From: an uncultured Clostridia bacterium
GTDB taxonomy: Bacteria; Bacillota; Clostridia; Christensenellales; UBA1242
Length of the DNA: 14,948 nt
Direction: 5' to 3'
Assembly (NCBI GenBank): GCA_944363385.1
Contig: CALVUB010000011.1
Location: forward strand, 1-14,948
In this document: piece after piece, positions 1 through 7,259 of the stretch
How positions within the stretch are numbered: the first letter of the stretch is position 1
How the letters are laid out: the number at the start of each line of letters is the position of its first letter
The notes under the pieces: generated by a model
What the model was told of the DNA's origin: nothing
Databases searched by the model: none
Seen by the model: the letters and a program-made list of their open reading frames with translations, nothing else
Translations under genes and position numbers: made by a program

Positions 1-1388
1 CTTACAAGAGCGTCGACCTCTTGCTTTAATTTTTCTAGATTTTTGTTTTTGCTGTCAATCTCTTCTTTGGCAGTTAAGAGAAGTTTTTTGTTTTCGTCCT
101 GCTTATTTGAAATATCTTTTGTGTCTTGCTCGAGGTTTTTGAGGTTATCGCCAAGTAGTGCCTTCTCTGCTTGAAGGCGTGAAAGATTGCTCTTAATATC
201 AGAAAGAGAACCAAGCGTTTCAATAATTTTTTGCTGGTTTAATCCTGCTTCATCTTCGCTTGCAGTCAGTTCATTTGCAATTTTAACATAACTTTCAGAA
301 AGCTCTGAGAAAGAGTTTTCTAAAATTTTAAGGTCATCTTCAAGTTTGCCAAGCTCCTCACCTATCTGCTCTTTTCGCTCTTTGCAAGCAGAAAGCGCAG
401 TAAGTGCATTTGCTCTGTCAAGATGAAGTCTGTCATTTTCTTTGTTGGTAAAGTTTATTCGCTCTCTTGCAAGTTTGGTTTCGCCTTCTTGCTTTTCAAG
501 ATTGACAGTAAGCTCAAGAATTGTTTGGTTTATCTGGGCAAGAGTTCTGTCAAAGTTTTCTATATCGCTCATTGCTTTGTTATAATTTTCATTTGCCTTG
601 TCAAGGTCTGATTGCCTAACTTCAATCTGTCTGTTTACAGCATCAAGTTTAAGACCTATTTGCTCTTTAACATCGTTTGCATTTTCATATTGATAGATAT
701 AAGCATTGACTTCAAGGTCTTTAAGCTGACCTTTATACTCCAAATATTTTTTTGCATTTTCAGCTTGTTTTTTCAAAGGTCCCATTTGTCTTTCAATTTC
801 AGACAAAATATCTTTAACTCTTGTCAAGTTATCATTTGTTCTTTCAAGTTTGCGTTCTGCATCGCGCTTGTCATTTTTGTATTTCGAAATGCCAGCTGCA
901 TCTTCAAACATTGCCCTTCGGCTTTCTGGTTTTGCGTCGACAAGTTCGGTAACTTTGCCTTGGCTTATAACGGAATAACCATTTTTACCAAGACCGCTGT
1001 TGTATAAAAGATTGGTAATATCGCGCAAATGACAGGTGTTGCGGTTTATAAGATATTCGCTTTCACCAGAACGATAAAGTTTTCTTGTGATAGCTAGTTC
1101 GTCATAATCAAAATTGAAGAAACGATTTGAGTTGTCAAAAGTAAGCGTTACTTCACAGTAAGACAAACTTTTTCTCTTTTCAGTTCCGTTGAAAATAACA
1201 TCTTGCATGCTGTCACCACGAAGAGTTTTTGGGCTTTGTTCACCAAGAACCCATCTAATTGCATCGGAGACATTGCTTTTTCCGCAACCATTTGGCCCAA
1301 CAATCGCAGTAAAATTGTCATTAAATTCAATGACTGTTCTGTCTGCAAATGATTTAAAACCTATCATCTCAATTTTTTTAAATATCAT
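1..1388 (-). CDS. smc: Chromosome segregation ATPase Smc, N-terminal part (3' end outside window)
   Basis: Smc is the ATPase of the bacterial condensin-like complex with ScpA and ScpB, which organises and separates replicated chromosomes. The frame is open without interruption from the ATG at 1388 to the window edge, giving about 462 codons of a protein usually near 1,180 residues. Residues 1-30 are the typical Smc start. A Walker A motif GPNGCGKSN spans residues 31-39, followed by the conserved stretches RWVLGEQSPKTLRG and MQDVIFNGT. The Q-loop region GKNGYSVISQGKV lies near residues 135-146, and FEDAAGISKYK follows. From about residue 170 the sequence becomes charged and coiled-coil-like, fitting the first Smc arm. 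A GAGGT ribosome-binding site lies six bases before the ATG. It follows rnc by 70 nt with no terminator visible, so the two are probably co-transcribed. Its partners scpA and scpB lie about 10 kb away in the same window. Confidence 0.97.
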   Translation of the reverse strand, partial: MIFKKIEMIGFKSFADRTVIEFNDNFTAIVGPNGCGKSNVSDAIRWVLGEQSPKTLRGDSMQDVIFNGTEKRKSLSYCEVTLTFDNSNRFFNFDYDELAITRKLYRSGESEYLINRNTCHLRDITNLLYNSGLGKNGYSVISQGKVTELVDAKPESRRAMFEDAAGISKYKNDKRDAERKLERTNDNLTRVKDILSEIERQMGPLKKQAENAKKYLEYKGQLKDLEVNAYIYQYENANDVKEQIGLKLDAVNRQIEVRQSDLDKANENYNKAMSDIENFDRTLAQINQTILELTVNLEKQEGETKLARERINFTNKENDRLHLDRANALTALSACKERKEQIGEELGKLEDDLKILENSFSELSESYVKIANELTASEDEAGLNQQKIIETLGSLSDIKSNLSRLQAEKALLGDNLKNLEQDTKDISNKQDENKKLLLTAKEEIDSKNKNLEKLKQEVDALV

Positions 1389-1458
1389 AACTACCTCGCG
1401 TTTTCTTATCTTTTGTCAATTCTTTCCATATTTTTACTTTTCTAGCTTTATGTCTGAC

Positions 1459-2109
1459 TTATTTGTCAATCAAAAACAACTTTTCAATTGCCTTCTTTGC
1501 AGCTTGTTGTTCAGCTTCAATCTTACTTAAACCTTGCCCTGAGCTGATAGCGTCTTCATCCATATAAAAAGTTGAAACAAAGCCCTTTTCATTTGGCTCA
1601 GTTTTATATTGCATGTGACACTTGAAACTGCTTTGAACAAGTTCTTGAAGTTTTGATTTGTAGTTGTCATCAACAATATTTGCAAAGTTTTCCAGCTCGA
1701 AATTGCGATAAATAAATTTTTTTGCCTCTTCAAGCCCACCGTCAAGATAGATTGACGCAATAATTGCCTCGATGATGTCTCCCTTTATCGCCTTTGAAAT
1801 CTCTCCTTGATAGCTTTTTCCTAAAATAACTTCAGACGAAATGTTTAGTCTGTCAAAGATTTTGCAAAGGTTGTTTTCAGAAACATAGTGACTTCTAAGC
1901 ACGGTCAATTTGCCCTCTTTTTCGTTGGTATGCGTGAAAAGATATTCTCCAACAACAAAATCTAAAATCCCGTCGCCCAAAAATTCAAGCCTTTCATAAT
2001 TTTCTTCAGATTTTGAGCTGTGCGTCAAAGCGCGTTTAAACAAATTGTGGTGGTTGAAATTGTAGCCAATTTTGTTTGCCAAAGTGTTCGTTTTTGCGGT
2101 TTTAGCCAT
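1459..2109 (-). CDS. rnc: Ribonuclease III
   Basis: RNase III cleaves double-stranded RNA, including rRNA precursors, and needs Mg2+. The 216-residue protein has normal length. The signature ERLEFLGD lies near residues 39-46, and the second catalytic block GDIIEAI near 110-116 carries the conserved acidic residue. A double-stranded-RNA-binding domain fills about residue 150 to the end (YKSKLQELVQ to EAEQQAAKKAIEKL). I chose the ATG at 2109 over the GTG one codon earlier because GGAGG sits four bases before this ATG. The plsX stop TGA and this ATG share one base, so translational coupling is likely. In many Firmicutes rnc is followed by smc, as here. Confidence 0.97.
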   Translation of the reverse strand: MAKTAKTNTLANKIGYNFNHHNLFKRALTHSSKSEENYERLEFLGDGILDFVVGEYLFTHTNEKEGKLTVLRSHYVSENNLCKIFDRLNISSEVILGKSYQGEISKAIKGDIIEAIIASIYLDGGLEEAKKFIYRNFELENFANIVDDNYKSKLQELVQSSFKCHMQYKTEPNEKGFVSTFYMDEDAISSGQGLSKIEAEQQAAKKAIEKLFLIDK

Positions 2110-3116
2110 CACTCCTCCATATTTTCAAGCGCTTTTATAGAAGCTTCAATTTTTTCATTCAATTTGTTTGTATGAAGAAGCATGGTTTGCTCAATTGAAG
2201 AAAGAATGTTGAGACGCTTGCAAGAGCCATGATTTTTTACAATGAGTTTTTTGCATCCAAGAAGTGGACTGCCCCCATGTTTCTTTAAAATATCCACTCG
2301 ATTTTTGAGTTCGTTAAAGGTTTGTTTCATAAACAATGCGCCAATTTTGCTCATTGTATGTGATTTTATGCTCTTTTTAAGAAGACTTAAAACAGCGCCA
2401 ACCGCTCCTTCAGTGCCTTTCAAAAGTGCGTTTCCAGCAAAGCCGTCTGCCACCATAACATCGACCTCGCCACTCATAAAATCGCCACCTTCACGATTGC
2501 CAATAAAGTTGATTGGTGCATTTTTCAAAAGTGGATAAGCCTCTTTTACAAGCTCGTTGCCCTTTTCTTCTTCTCTGCCATTGTTGAGAAGAGCAACGCG
2601 AGGCTCTGGCTTGTTGTAAATGATTGAATAATACGCACTGCCCATAAGCGCAAAATGCAAAAGGTTGACAGGTTTGCAATCAATGTTTGCACCACTGTCG
2701 ATAATGATAACATCGCTGTCAGCTTTTGTCGGCAAAATTGGGGCAAGAGCAGGTCTTGAAATGCCTTTTATTCTGCCAATTTTCATGATTGCACCTGCAA
2801 GAACAGCGCCAGTGCTTCCAGCGCTTACAAGACCAACCACATCTTCTCGCTCTTTCAAAATATCGTAAGCTTTTACAAGTGAAGAATCGGTTTTATGTCT
2901 GATTGCCTCAGTTGGCTTGTCGTTGTTTGTGATAACAGACTGAGCGTCCACAATTTCAATTCGCTCACCTCTTCCATTCAAAATCTTCTTGATTTCATCC
3001 TCTTTTCCAGTCAAAATAAGTTCAAGGTCTTTGTGTTTTTCAACAGCCATTAAGGCCCCTTCAACAATTTCTAGTGGCGCATTATCGCCACCAAAAGCAT
3101 CAACTACAATTTTCAT
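2109..3116 (-). CDS. plsX: Phosphate acyltransferase PlsX
   Basis: PlsX converts acyl-ACP and phosphate to acyl-phosphate, the acyl donor for PlsY in the first step of phosphatidic acid synthesis. It is a peripheral membrane enzyme. The 335-residue protein matches the family along its length: MKIVVDAFGGDNAP at the start, SAGSTGAVLAGA near 95-110, DSGANIDCKP, then NNGREEEKGNELV, VADGFAGNALLKGTEG and HGGSPLLGCKK. The ATG at 3116 is preferred because GGGAG lies five bases upstream and the protein then begins exactly at the family start. A GTG at 3140 would add eight unconserved residues and is rejected. The stop overlaps the rnc start by one base. The usual neighbours fabD, fabG and acpP are absent between plsX and rnc. 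Confidence 0.97.
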   Translation of the reverse strand: MKIVVDAFGGDNAPLEIVEGALMAVEKHKDLELILTGKEDEIKKILNGRGERIEIVDAQSVITNNDKPTEAIRHKTDSSLVKAYDILKEREDVVGLVSAGSTGAVLAGAIMKIGRIKGISRPALAPILPTKADSDVIIIDSGANIDCKPVNLLHFALMGSAYYSIIYNKPEPRVALLNNGREEEKGNELVKEAYPLLKNAPINFIGNREGGDFMSGEVDVMVADGFAGNALLKGTEGAVGAVLSLLKKSIKSHTMSKIGALFMKQTFNELKNRVDILKKHGGSPLLGCKKLIVKNHGSCKRLNILSSIEQTMLLHTNKLNEKIEASIKALENMEE

Positions 3117-3174
3117 AATCGCTCCCATTTGTTTTTGCACCTGCTATGTTGCAAGCACATCTCTAGTTGTATAT

Positions 3175-3202
3175 ATAATATCAAAATTTAGTTATAAATC
3201 AA
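3175..3202 (-). promoter_or_regulatory. Candidate sigma-A promoter of plsX-rnc-smc
   Basis: On the minus strand a TTGATT -35 (3197-3202) is followed after 16 bases by a TATTAT -10 (3175-3180). The implied start near 3168 would leave a leader of about 50 nt before plsX. The match is moderate and the region is very AT-rich. The rpmF terminator just upstream makes some promoter in this gap necessary. Confidence 0.5.
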
Positions 3203-3281
3203 AGCAATTTTGCTGTTTTCTTCAAATTTTTTTGCAAAAATTCACCTATTGACAAAGGATAACTAAAATCAATATATTGTG

Positions 3282-3323
3282 ACTATTATGCGTTGCATAA
3301 TACTATAAATTGCGCATAATAGT
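3282..3323. repeat. Nested inverted repeats upstream of plsX
   Basis: Three copies of one half-site occur within 42 bases. A perfect 11-bp inverted repeat pairs ACTATTATGCG (3282-3292) with CGCATAATAGT (3313-3323). An alternative 8-bp hairpin pairs TATTATGC (3284-3291) with GCATAATA (3295-3302) around a 3-nt loop. It lies about 80-120 bp upstream of the candidate plsX promoter and just beyond the rpmF terminator. There is no T-run on either side, so it is not a terminator. It could be an operator for a dimeric regulator; the regulator is unknown. Confidence 0.7.
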
Positions 3324-3346
3324 GCAGTTTGCCTAAAATTTATAAT

Positions 3347-3372
3347 AAAAAACCGCCAACAAAATGTGGCGG
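3347..3372 (-). terminator. Rho-independent terminator after rpmF
   Basis: On the minus strand a 6-bp GC-rich stem (CCGCCA / TGGCGG, 3367-3372 and 3353-3358) with an 8-nt loop is followed at once by six T residues (3347-3352). It begins five bases after the rpmF stop codon and separates rpmF from plsX. Confidence 0.9.
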
Positions 3373-3377
3373 AAAAT

Positions 3378-3569
3378 TTATTTCGATTTTTCTTTTTTCT
3401 CAATAACAGTTTCGTTTTTATAGCTTCCACACTTCTTGCAAACTGTATGAGGTTTTTTCATCTCATGACATTTTGGGCATTCAACAAGTGTTGGTGCTGT
3501 TGCTTTAAAATTTGCAGAATTTCTTGTGTTTCTTCTTGCTTTTGAAACTTTACCCTTTGGAACAGCCAT
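3378..3569 (-). CDS. rpmF: 50S ribosomal protein L32
   Basis: L32 is a small structural protein of the large ribosomal subunit. The 63-residue product begins MAVPKGKVSKARRNTRN, typical of L32, and carries a zinc ribbon of four cysteines: CPKC at about residues 32-35 and CKKC near 44-47. This is the zinc-binding C+ form rather than the cysteine-less paralogue some bacteria make under zinc limitation. A perfect AGGAGG lies seven bases before the ATG. It has its own consensus promoter and a terminator. The rpmF-plsX neighbourhood is common in bacteria, although here the two are transcriptionally separated. Confidence 0.98.
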   Translation of the reverse strand: MAVPKGKVSKARRNTRNSANFKATAPTLVECPKCHEMKKPHTVCKKCGSYKNETVIEKKEKSK

Positions 3570-3606
3570 TTCTTATCCTCCTTTAATCTATTCACCTTGC
3601 TTTTTA

Positions 3607-3635
3607 AGTATATTGATTTTTATTGTGTTTGTCAA
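3607..3635 (-). promoter_or_regulatory. Sigma-A promoter of rpmF
   Basis: A consensus TTGACA -35 (3630-3635) and TATACT -10 (3607-3612) are separated by exactly 17 bases on the minus strand. The expected start is near 3600, giving a leader of about 30 nt. No hairpin terminator lies between ackA and this promoter, so some read-through from pta-ackA is possible. Confidence 0.88.
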
Positions 3636-3664
3636 GCATTTTTATAACTTTTGCTAAGATTTCT

Positions 3665-4864
3665 TTATTTTTTGATAAGAGCAAGTGTATCTCTTGCAAT
3701 CAAAAGTTCTTCATCTGTTGGAATGCGATAAACCTTGACTTTTGACTTTTTGGTGCTTATAAGTTCAACGGTTCCGCGTGGAAGAGAATTGTTTTTCTTC
3801 TTGTCAATTTCAATTCCATAAACTTCAAGCCCTTCAAGAGCCTCTTCTCTAAGATCTTCTTGGTTTTCGCCTACCCCACCTGTAAATACGATAGCATCAA
3901 CTTTTCCAAGCACTGCCATGTATGAGCCGATAAATTTTTTAGTTCTGTATTTCAACATGTCAAGAGCAAGTTTTGCACGCTTGTTGCCTTTTGCGATTGC
4001 TTCATTGATTTCTCTAAGGTCACTTGAAACACCACTTATTCCAAGCATTCCACACTCTTTGTTGAGGTATGAAACAACTTCAGTGGCGGTTTGTCCCTTC
4101 TTTTCTGCAAGAACTGAAACAACTGACGGATCAAGGTCGCCAGAGCGAGTTCCCATAATAAGCCCTTCAAGAGGTGTTAAGCCCATAGTTGTATCAACGC
4201 TTTTACCATTTTTGATAGCCGTAATTGACGAACCATTGCCCATGTGAACTGTTATCAAATTTAAATCTTCAAGCTTTTTGTGCATAACTTGAGCGCATGC
4301 ATTTGCAACATATCTGTGGCTTGTTCCGTGGAAACCATATTTTCTGATATGATATTTTTCTGCATCTTGATATTTTATGCCATAATTATATACTTTTTCT
4401 GGCATAGTTGAATGAAAAGACGTGTCAAAAACAAGCACTTGTGGAATTTTTGGCATCACTTTGATGCAACCTGTTATTCCTGCCATGTTTGCCTGAGCAT
4501 GAAGTGGTGAAAGATCGGTAAGTTTTTCGAGGTCTTTAAGCACTTTCTTTGTTACCACAACGCTCTTGTCAAAAATCCAACCGCCCTGAACAACTCTATG
4601 TCCGCAAGCTGAAATTTCGCTAAGGTCTTTGATAACTCCATTTTCTTTATCAGTCAAAATTTTAAGCACATTTTCAAGCGCTTCCACATGGTTTGTCATT
4701 TTGACTTTAACTTCCTTTTTCTGTCCATTCATCGAATAACTGATAAATGACCCTACAAGACCAATTTTTTGGCAGTTGCCTTTAGCAATTACACTTTCAT
4801 CTTTCATATCAAAAAGTTGATATTTGAGTGATGAACTTCCTGCATTGATTACTAAAATTTTCAT
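3665..4864 (-). CDS. ackA: Acetate kinase
   Basis: AckA transfers the phosphate of acetyl phosphate to ADP, giving acetate and ATP, and so completes substrate-level phosphorylation in acetate fermentation. The 399-residue protein has full family length. Signature blocks are MKILVINAGSSSLKYQ at the N-terminus, GHRVVQGG near 87-94, VFDTSFH near 144-150 with the catalytic aspartate, KYGFHGTSH, HMGNGSS, MGTRSGDLDP near 236-245, FTGGVGEN and TDEELLIARDT at the end. AGGAG precedes the ATG by six bases. Only three bases separate the pta stop from this start, so the two genes form a pta-ackA operon. Confidence 0.98.
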   Translation of the reverse strand: MKILVINAGSSSLKYQLFDMKDESVIAKGNCQKIGLVGSFISYSMNGQKKEVKVKMTNHVEALENVLKILTDKENGVIKDLSEISACGHRVVQGGWIFDKSVVVTKKVLKDLEKLTDLSPLHAQANMAGITGCIKVMPKIPQVLVFDTSFHSTMPEKVYNYGIKYQDAEKYHIRKYGFHGTSHRYVANACAQVMHKKLEDLNLITVHMGNGSSITAIKNGKSVDTTMGLTPLEGLIMGTRSGDLDPSVVSVLAEKKGQTATEVVSYLNKECGMLGISGVSSDLREINEAIAKGNKRAKLALDMLKYRTKKFIGSYMAVLGKVDAIVFTGGVGENQEDLREEALEGLEVYGIEIDKKKNNSLPRGTVELISTKKSKVKVYRIPTDEELLIARDTLALIKK

Positions 4865-4867
4865 ATA

Positions 4868-5845
4868 CTACTCCTTTTCTGCTTGCAATGCTGTGATTGC
4901 TGTTATTGTTACTATATCCTCAACCGAACAACCTCTTGAGAGGTCATTGACTGGTTTGTTAAGTCCTTGTAAAATTGGCCCAACCGCATTAAGACCGCCT
5001 ATATATTGAATTGCCTTATAGCAGATGTTTCCGCTGTTTAAGTCTGGGAAAATCAATATATTCGCATCACCTTTGAGTGGGCTTTTTGGCGCTTTTCTTG
5101 AGGCAACTTCGCTTACCATTGCGCTGTCAAACTGAAGTTCTCCGTCCGCGCAAACTCCACTCTTTTTAAACTTGGCATAAGCCTCTGCCATTTTAGTGGC
5201 GCTTTCATGTTTTGCTGAGCCTTTGGTGGAAAAGGACAGAAAGGCAACTTTTGGCTGTCCAAGTCCAAGTGCGTTGAAAGTTTTAACACTGTCGCTGGCA
5301 ATTTGAGCAAGTTCGTCTGCCGTTGGAGATGGAAGCACTCCGCAATCTGCCAAAATCAAAGCCTTATCTTTCAAAAATTTGTTTTTACCAAAAACAAAGA
5401 AACAAGAGTTGACTGACGCACCTTTCTTTTTCGCTTTAATTATTTGAAGAGCTGGCCTTACAGTGTTTGCAGTTGAAGCTTCAGCTCCTGCGACCATTCC
5501 GTCTGCATAACCTTCTTCAACAAGAAGCGTTGCAAAGTAATATGGGTCAAGTGCAAGTTTTTTTGCTTCTTCCTCGGTCATGCCTTTATCTTTTCGTTTG
5601 TTGTATAAACATTTGATAAGTTTGTCAAGATGTTCGAAAGTTTTTGGATTGATGATTTGAAAGCCGATGAGTGATTTATCGCGAAGCACAAGCCCGCTTT
5701 CGTCACCAATAAGAATAGGTTTTGCGATTTTCTTTTTCGCGATGATTTTGATAGCCTGCAATGTTCTTTCACTAAATTCAGCTTCTGGAAAAACTATTGT
5801 TTTTTGCAGTTTTTTCGCCTTTTTATATAAATTTTTTATTTTCAT
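4868..5845 (-). CDS. pta: Phosphate acetyltransferase
   Basis: Pta exchanges CoA for phosphate on acetyl-CoA to make acetyl phosphate, the substrate of AckA. The 325-residue protein is the short single-domain form typical of Firmicutes, without the DRTGG/CobB-like N-terminal part of enterobacterial Pta. Family blocks include IVFPEAEFSERTLQA near the start, GMVAGAEASTANTVRPALQI, LADCGVLPSPTADELAQIA, AFLSFSTKGSAKHE, and the C-terminal LIFPDLNSGNICYK with VGPILQGLNKPVNDLSRGCSV. The ATG at 5845 is chosen because AGAAGG lies five bases before it. An in-frame GTG at 5851 overlaps that site. Phosphate butyryltransferase is a more distant alternative, made unlikely by the C-terminal blocks and the adjacent ackA. 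Confidence 0.97.
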   Translation of the reverse strand: MKIKNLYKKAKKLQKTIVFPEAEFSERTLQAIKIIAKKKIAKPILIGDESGLVLRDKSLIGFQIINPKTFEHLDKLIKCLYNKRKDKGMTEEEAKKLALDPYYFATLLVEEGYADGMVAGAEASTANTVRPALQIIKAKKKGASVNSCFFVFGKNKFLKDKALILADCGVLPSPTADELAQIASDSVKTFNALGLGQPKVAFLSFSTKGSAKHESATKMAEAYAKFKKSGVCADGELQFDSAMVSEVASRKAPKSPLKGDANILIFPDLNSGNICYKAIQYIGGLNAVGPILQGLNKPVNDLSRGCSVEDIVTITAITALQAEKE

Positions 5846-5884
5846 TTTCACCTTCTAAATTTTCTTTTATGTGAATAAAAAATA

Positions 5885-5913
5885 TTGTATCTATTCAATA
5901 CAAAAATTATAAA
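5885..5913 (+). promoter_or_regulatory. Candidate divergent promoter of the ylbJ-like gene
   Basis: On the plus strand TTGTAT (5885-5890) and TATAAA (5908-5913) are 17 bases apart, with a start near 5920. The -10 boxes of this promoter and of the pta promoter share four base pairs, so RNA polymerase could not occupy both at once. If the gene is sporulation-specific, another sigma factor may be used; I see no convincing sigma-E motif. Confidence 0.5.
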
Positions 5914-5934
5914 TATATTAACAAATATTGTCAA
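5906..5934 (-). promoter_or_regulatory. Consensus sigma-A promoter of pta-ackA
   Basis: Perfect TTGACA (5929-5934) and TATAAT (5906-5911) boxes are separated by 17 bases on the minus strand, with a start expected near 5899. A 6-bp inverted repeat TTGTAT/ATACAA (5885-5890 and 5898-5903) straddles the expected start and could be an operator. This is the strongest promoter in the window, fitting high expression of acetate fermentation genes. Confidence 0.92.
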
Positions 5935-5951
5935 ACATTTTAAGGTTAATT

Positions 5952-6887
5952 ATGAAAAAATTATCAAAAATTTCTTTCTTTAAATATATAATTTCACTTT
6001 TTGTTATCTACATTCTTTTTTGCATGATTTTGTCGCCCTCTTTCTATTTGCAGACAACTTTAGACGGAGTTTCAGCATGGGCGCTCAATGTTTTGCCTTC
6101 TCTTCTGGCTTTTGTGTTTTTCACAAAAATTTTGTCTTCTTTTGGAATGATTGAAAAATTCTCTGCTCTATTTTCAAAACCTATAAGAAAACTTTTTAAT
6201 GCCCCTTCTCTTTCCGCTTACACCTTTCTCTCAAGCATAATTTCAGGCTATCCAGTAGGCGCAAAAGTAACTGCCGACCTTTATAAGTCTGGCAAAATTT
6301 CTCGCACAGACGCCTGCAAAATGCTCAGCTTTTCTTCCACCTCTGGGCCAATGTTTGTTATTGGCGCTGTCGGCGCTGGAATGTTTGGAAACGCTCTAGC
6401 TGGCTATATCATTTTCACCTCTCATGTTTTAGGCGCATTTCTAAACGGACTTTTGTATCGCAAAATAAAGCTTAAAGAATTTGACAGACCTTTGATAAAA
6501 AAAGAAGAGCAAGCTTTTAATCTTTCTTCAGCTCTTATTGACACCTCGCTAAGCGTTATCACAGTTGGAACAATTATCGCAATTTTCTTTGTTGTAATTT
6601 CCTCGTTTTCACCACTTCTCTCATTCCTGCCAAGTTCAGTATCAGCTTTTTGTGGCGGACTTATCGAAATTACAAGAGGTTGCCTTGACATAGCAAATGC
6701 AACGCCACTTAGTCTTGGCATCATTTTGGCAAGTTTTATCATCAGTTTTGGTGGCATTTCAACCATGATGCAAACCTATGCCTTAACAAGCGAGATAAAA
6801 ATGCCGATAAAACTTTTGTTACTTCAAAAACTTACACATGCGATTTTATCTTGTCTTATTTCAATTATTTTGGTTGCATTTTTGTAA
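5952..6887 (+). CDS. ylbJ: YlbJ/SpoVV-like sporulation membrane protein
   Basis: The 311-residue, strongly hydrophobic product has about eight membrane segments and resembles the YlbJ/SpoVV family (nucleoside-recognition 'gate' fold). In Bacillus subtilis that protein moves dipicolinic acid across the outer forespore membrane. Recognisable blocks are GYPVGAK at 99-105, SGPMFVIGAVGAGMFGN at 131-147 and SFGGIST near 265-271. It is shorter than the roughly 400-residue Bacillus protein. The ATG at 5952 follows AAGG by six bases; an upstream TTG at 5928 lacks a site and overlaps the divergent promoter. It stands alone, divergent from pta-ackA and ended by a hairpin. Family membership is fairly clear. 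A sporulation role is inferred, and another gate-family transporter is possible. Confidence 0.8.
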   Translation: MKKLSKISFFKYIISLFVIYILFCMILSPSFYLQTTLDGVSAWALNVLPSLLAFVFFTKILSSFGMIEKFSALFSKPIRKLFNAPSLSAYTFLSSIISGYPVGAKVTADLYKSGKISRTDACKMLSFSSTSGPMFVIGAVGAGMFGNALAGYIIFTSHVLGAFLNGLLYRKIKLKEFDRPLIKKEEQAFNLSSALIDTSLSVITVGTIIAIFFVVISSFSPLLSFLPSSVSAFCGGLIEITRGCLDIANATPLSLGIILASFIISFGGISTMMQTYALTSEIKMPIKLLLLQKLTHAILSCLISIILVAFL

Positions 6888-6912
6888 GCCATTGAATCTT
6901 ATAAATTCAAAC

Positions 6913-6943
6913 AAAAAATCTCGGATTTTGCCGAGACTTTTTT
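6913..6943. terminator. Bidirectional terminator between the ylbJ-like gene and the DUF378 gene
   Basis: A 6-bp stem TCTCGG/CCGAGA (6919-6924 and 6931-6936) with a 6-nt loop has six T residues after it on the plus strand and six T residues after it on the minus strand. It can stop both converging transcripts. The DUF378 stop codon overlaps its right edge. Confidence 0.9.
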
Positions 6944-7175
6944 AAACGCCTGGAGTAGCTGTTGCAAATTCACGAAGAAGTATTCCGCCATCGATAGCAC
7001 AAGCTACAATCAAATAAATTGTTGCAAGCAAAACTAAAATATAAATAATTCTTTCAACAATTTTGCTTCCCATGCTGAGCCACGCAACAAGGTTGAAATT
7101 GGTAAGACCAATAATACCCCAGTTTAGCCCGCCAATCATGAGAATGATAAGTGCGATATAGTTTGCGATAATCAT
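6942..7175 (-). CDS. DUF378 small membrane protein (YuzA-like)
   Basis: The 77-residue product has two predicted membrane helices, about residues 4-24 and 40-60. It carries the DUF378 pattern GGLNWGIIGLTNFNLVAWL near 15-33 and ERIIYILV near 41-48. The family is widespread in bacteria and its function is unknown. AGGAGGT lies six bases before the ATG. It follows mnmA on the same strand by 84 nt, with no terminator or clear promoter between them, so it may be read from the mnmA transcript. The last residues, after about 62, vary in the family. Confidence 0.87.
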   Translation of the reverse strand: MIIANYIALIILMIGGLNWGIIGLTNFNLVAWLSMGSKIVERIIYILVLLATIYLIVACAIDGGILLREFATATPGV

Positions 7176-7259
7176 TTTCTACCTCCTATAGACTATTGTG
7201 TCCCAAACAGGCAGATTTTATGCTTTAAGTGTTTTGTTGAATGATTTTTCTGGCAATTG

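Noticed and set aside
423..1007. Plus-strand open frames of 62 and 131 codons
   Set aside because: They lie antisense to the well-supported smc reading frame, have cysteine- and phenylalanine-rich compositions with no family resemblance, and have no ribosome site.
3117..3140. GTG extension of PlsX by eight residues
   Set aside because: The family starts at MKIVVDAFGGD, and the ribosome site GGGAG fits the ATG at 3116.
3141..3377. Possible riboswitch or T-box leader upstream of plsX
   Set aside because: The leader after the candidate promoter is only about 50 nt, with no T-box or known aptamer features; the palindromes lie upstream of the promoter.
6422..6766. 114-codon minus-strand frame inside the ylbJ-like gene
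   Set aside because: It is antisense to conserved membrane segments and shows no recognisable domain or ribosome site.
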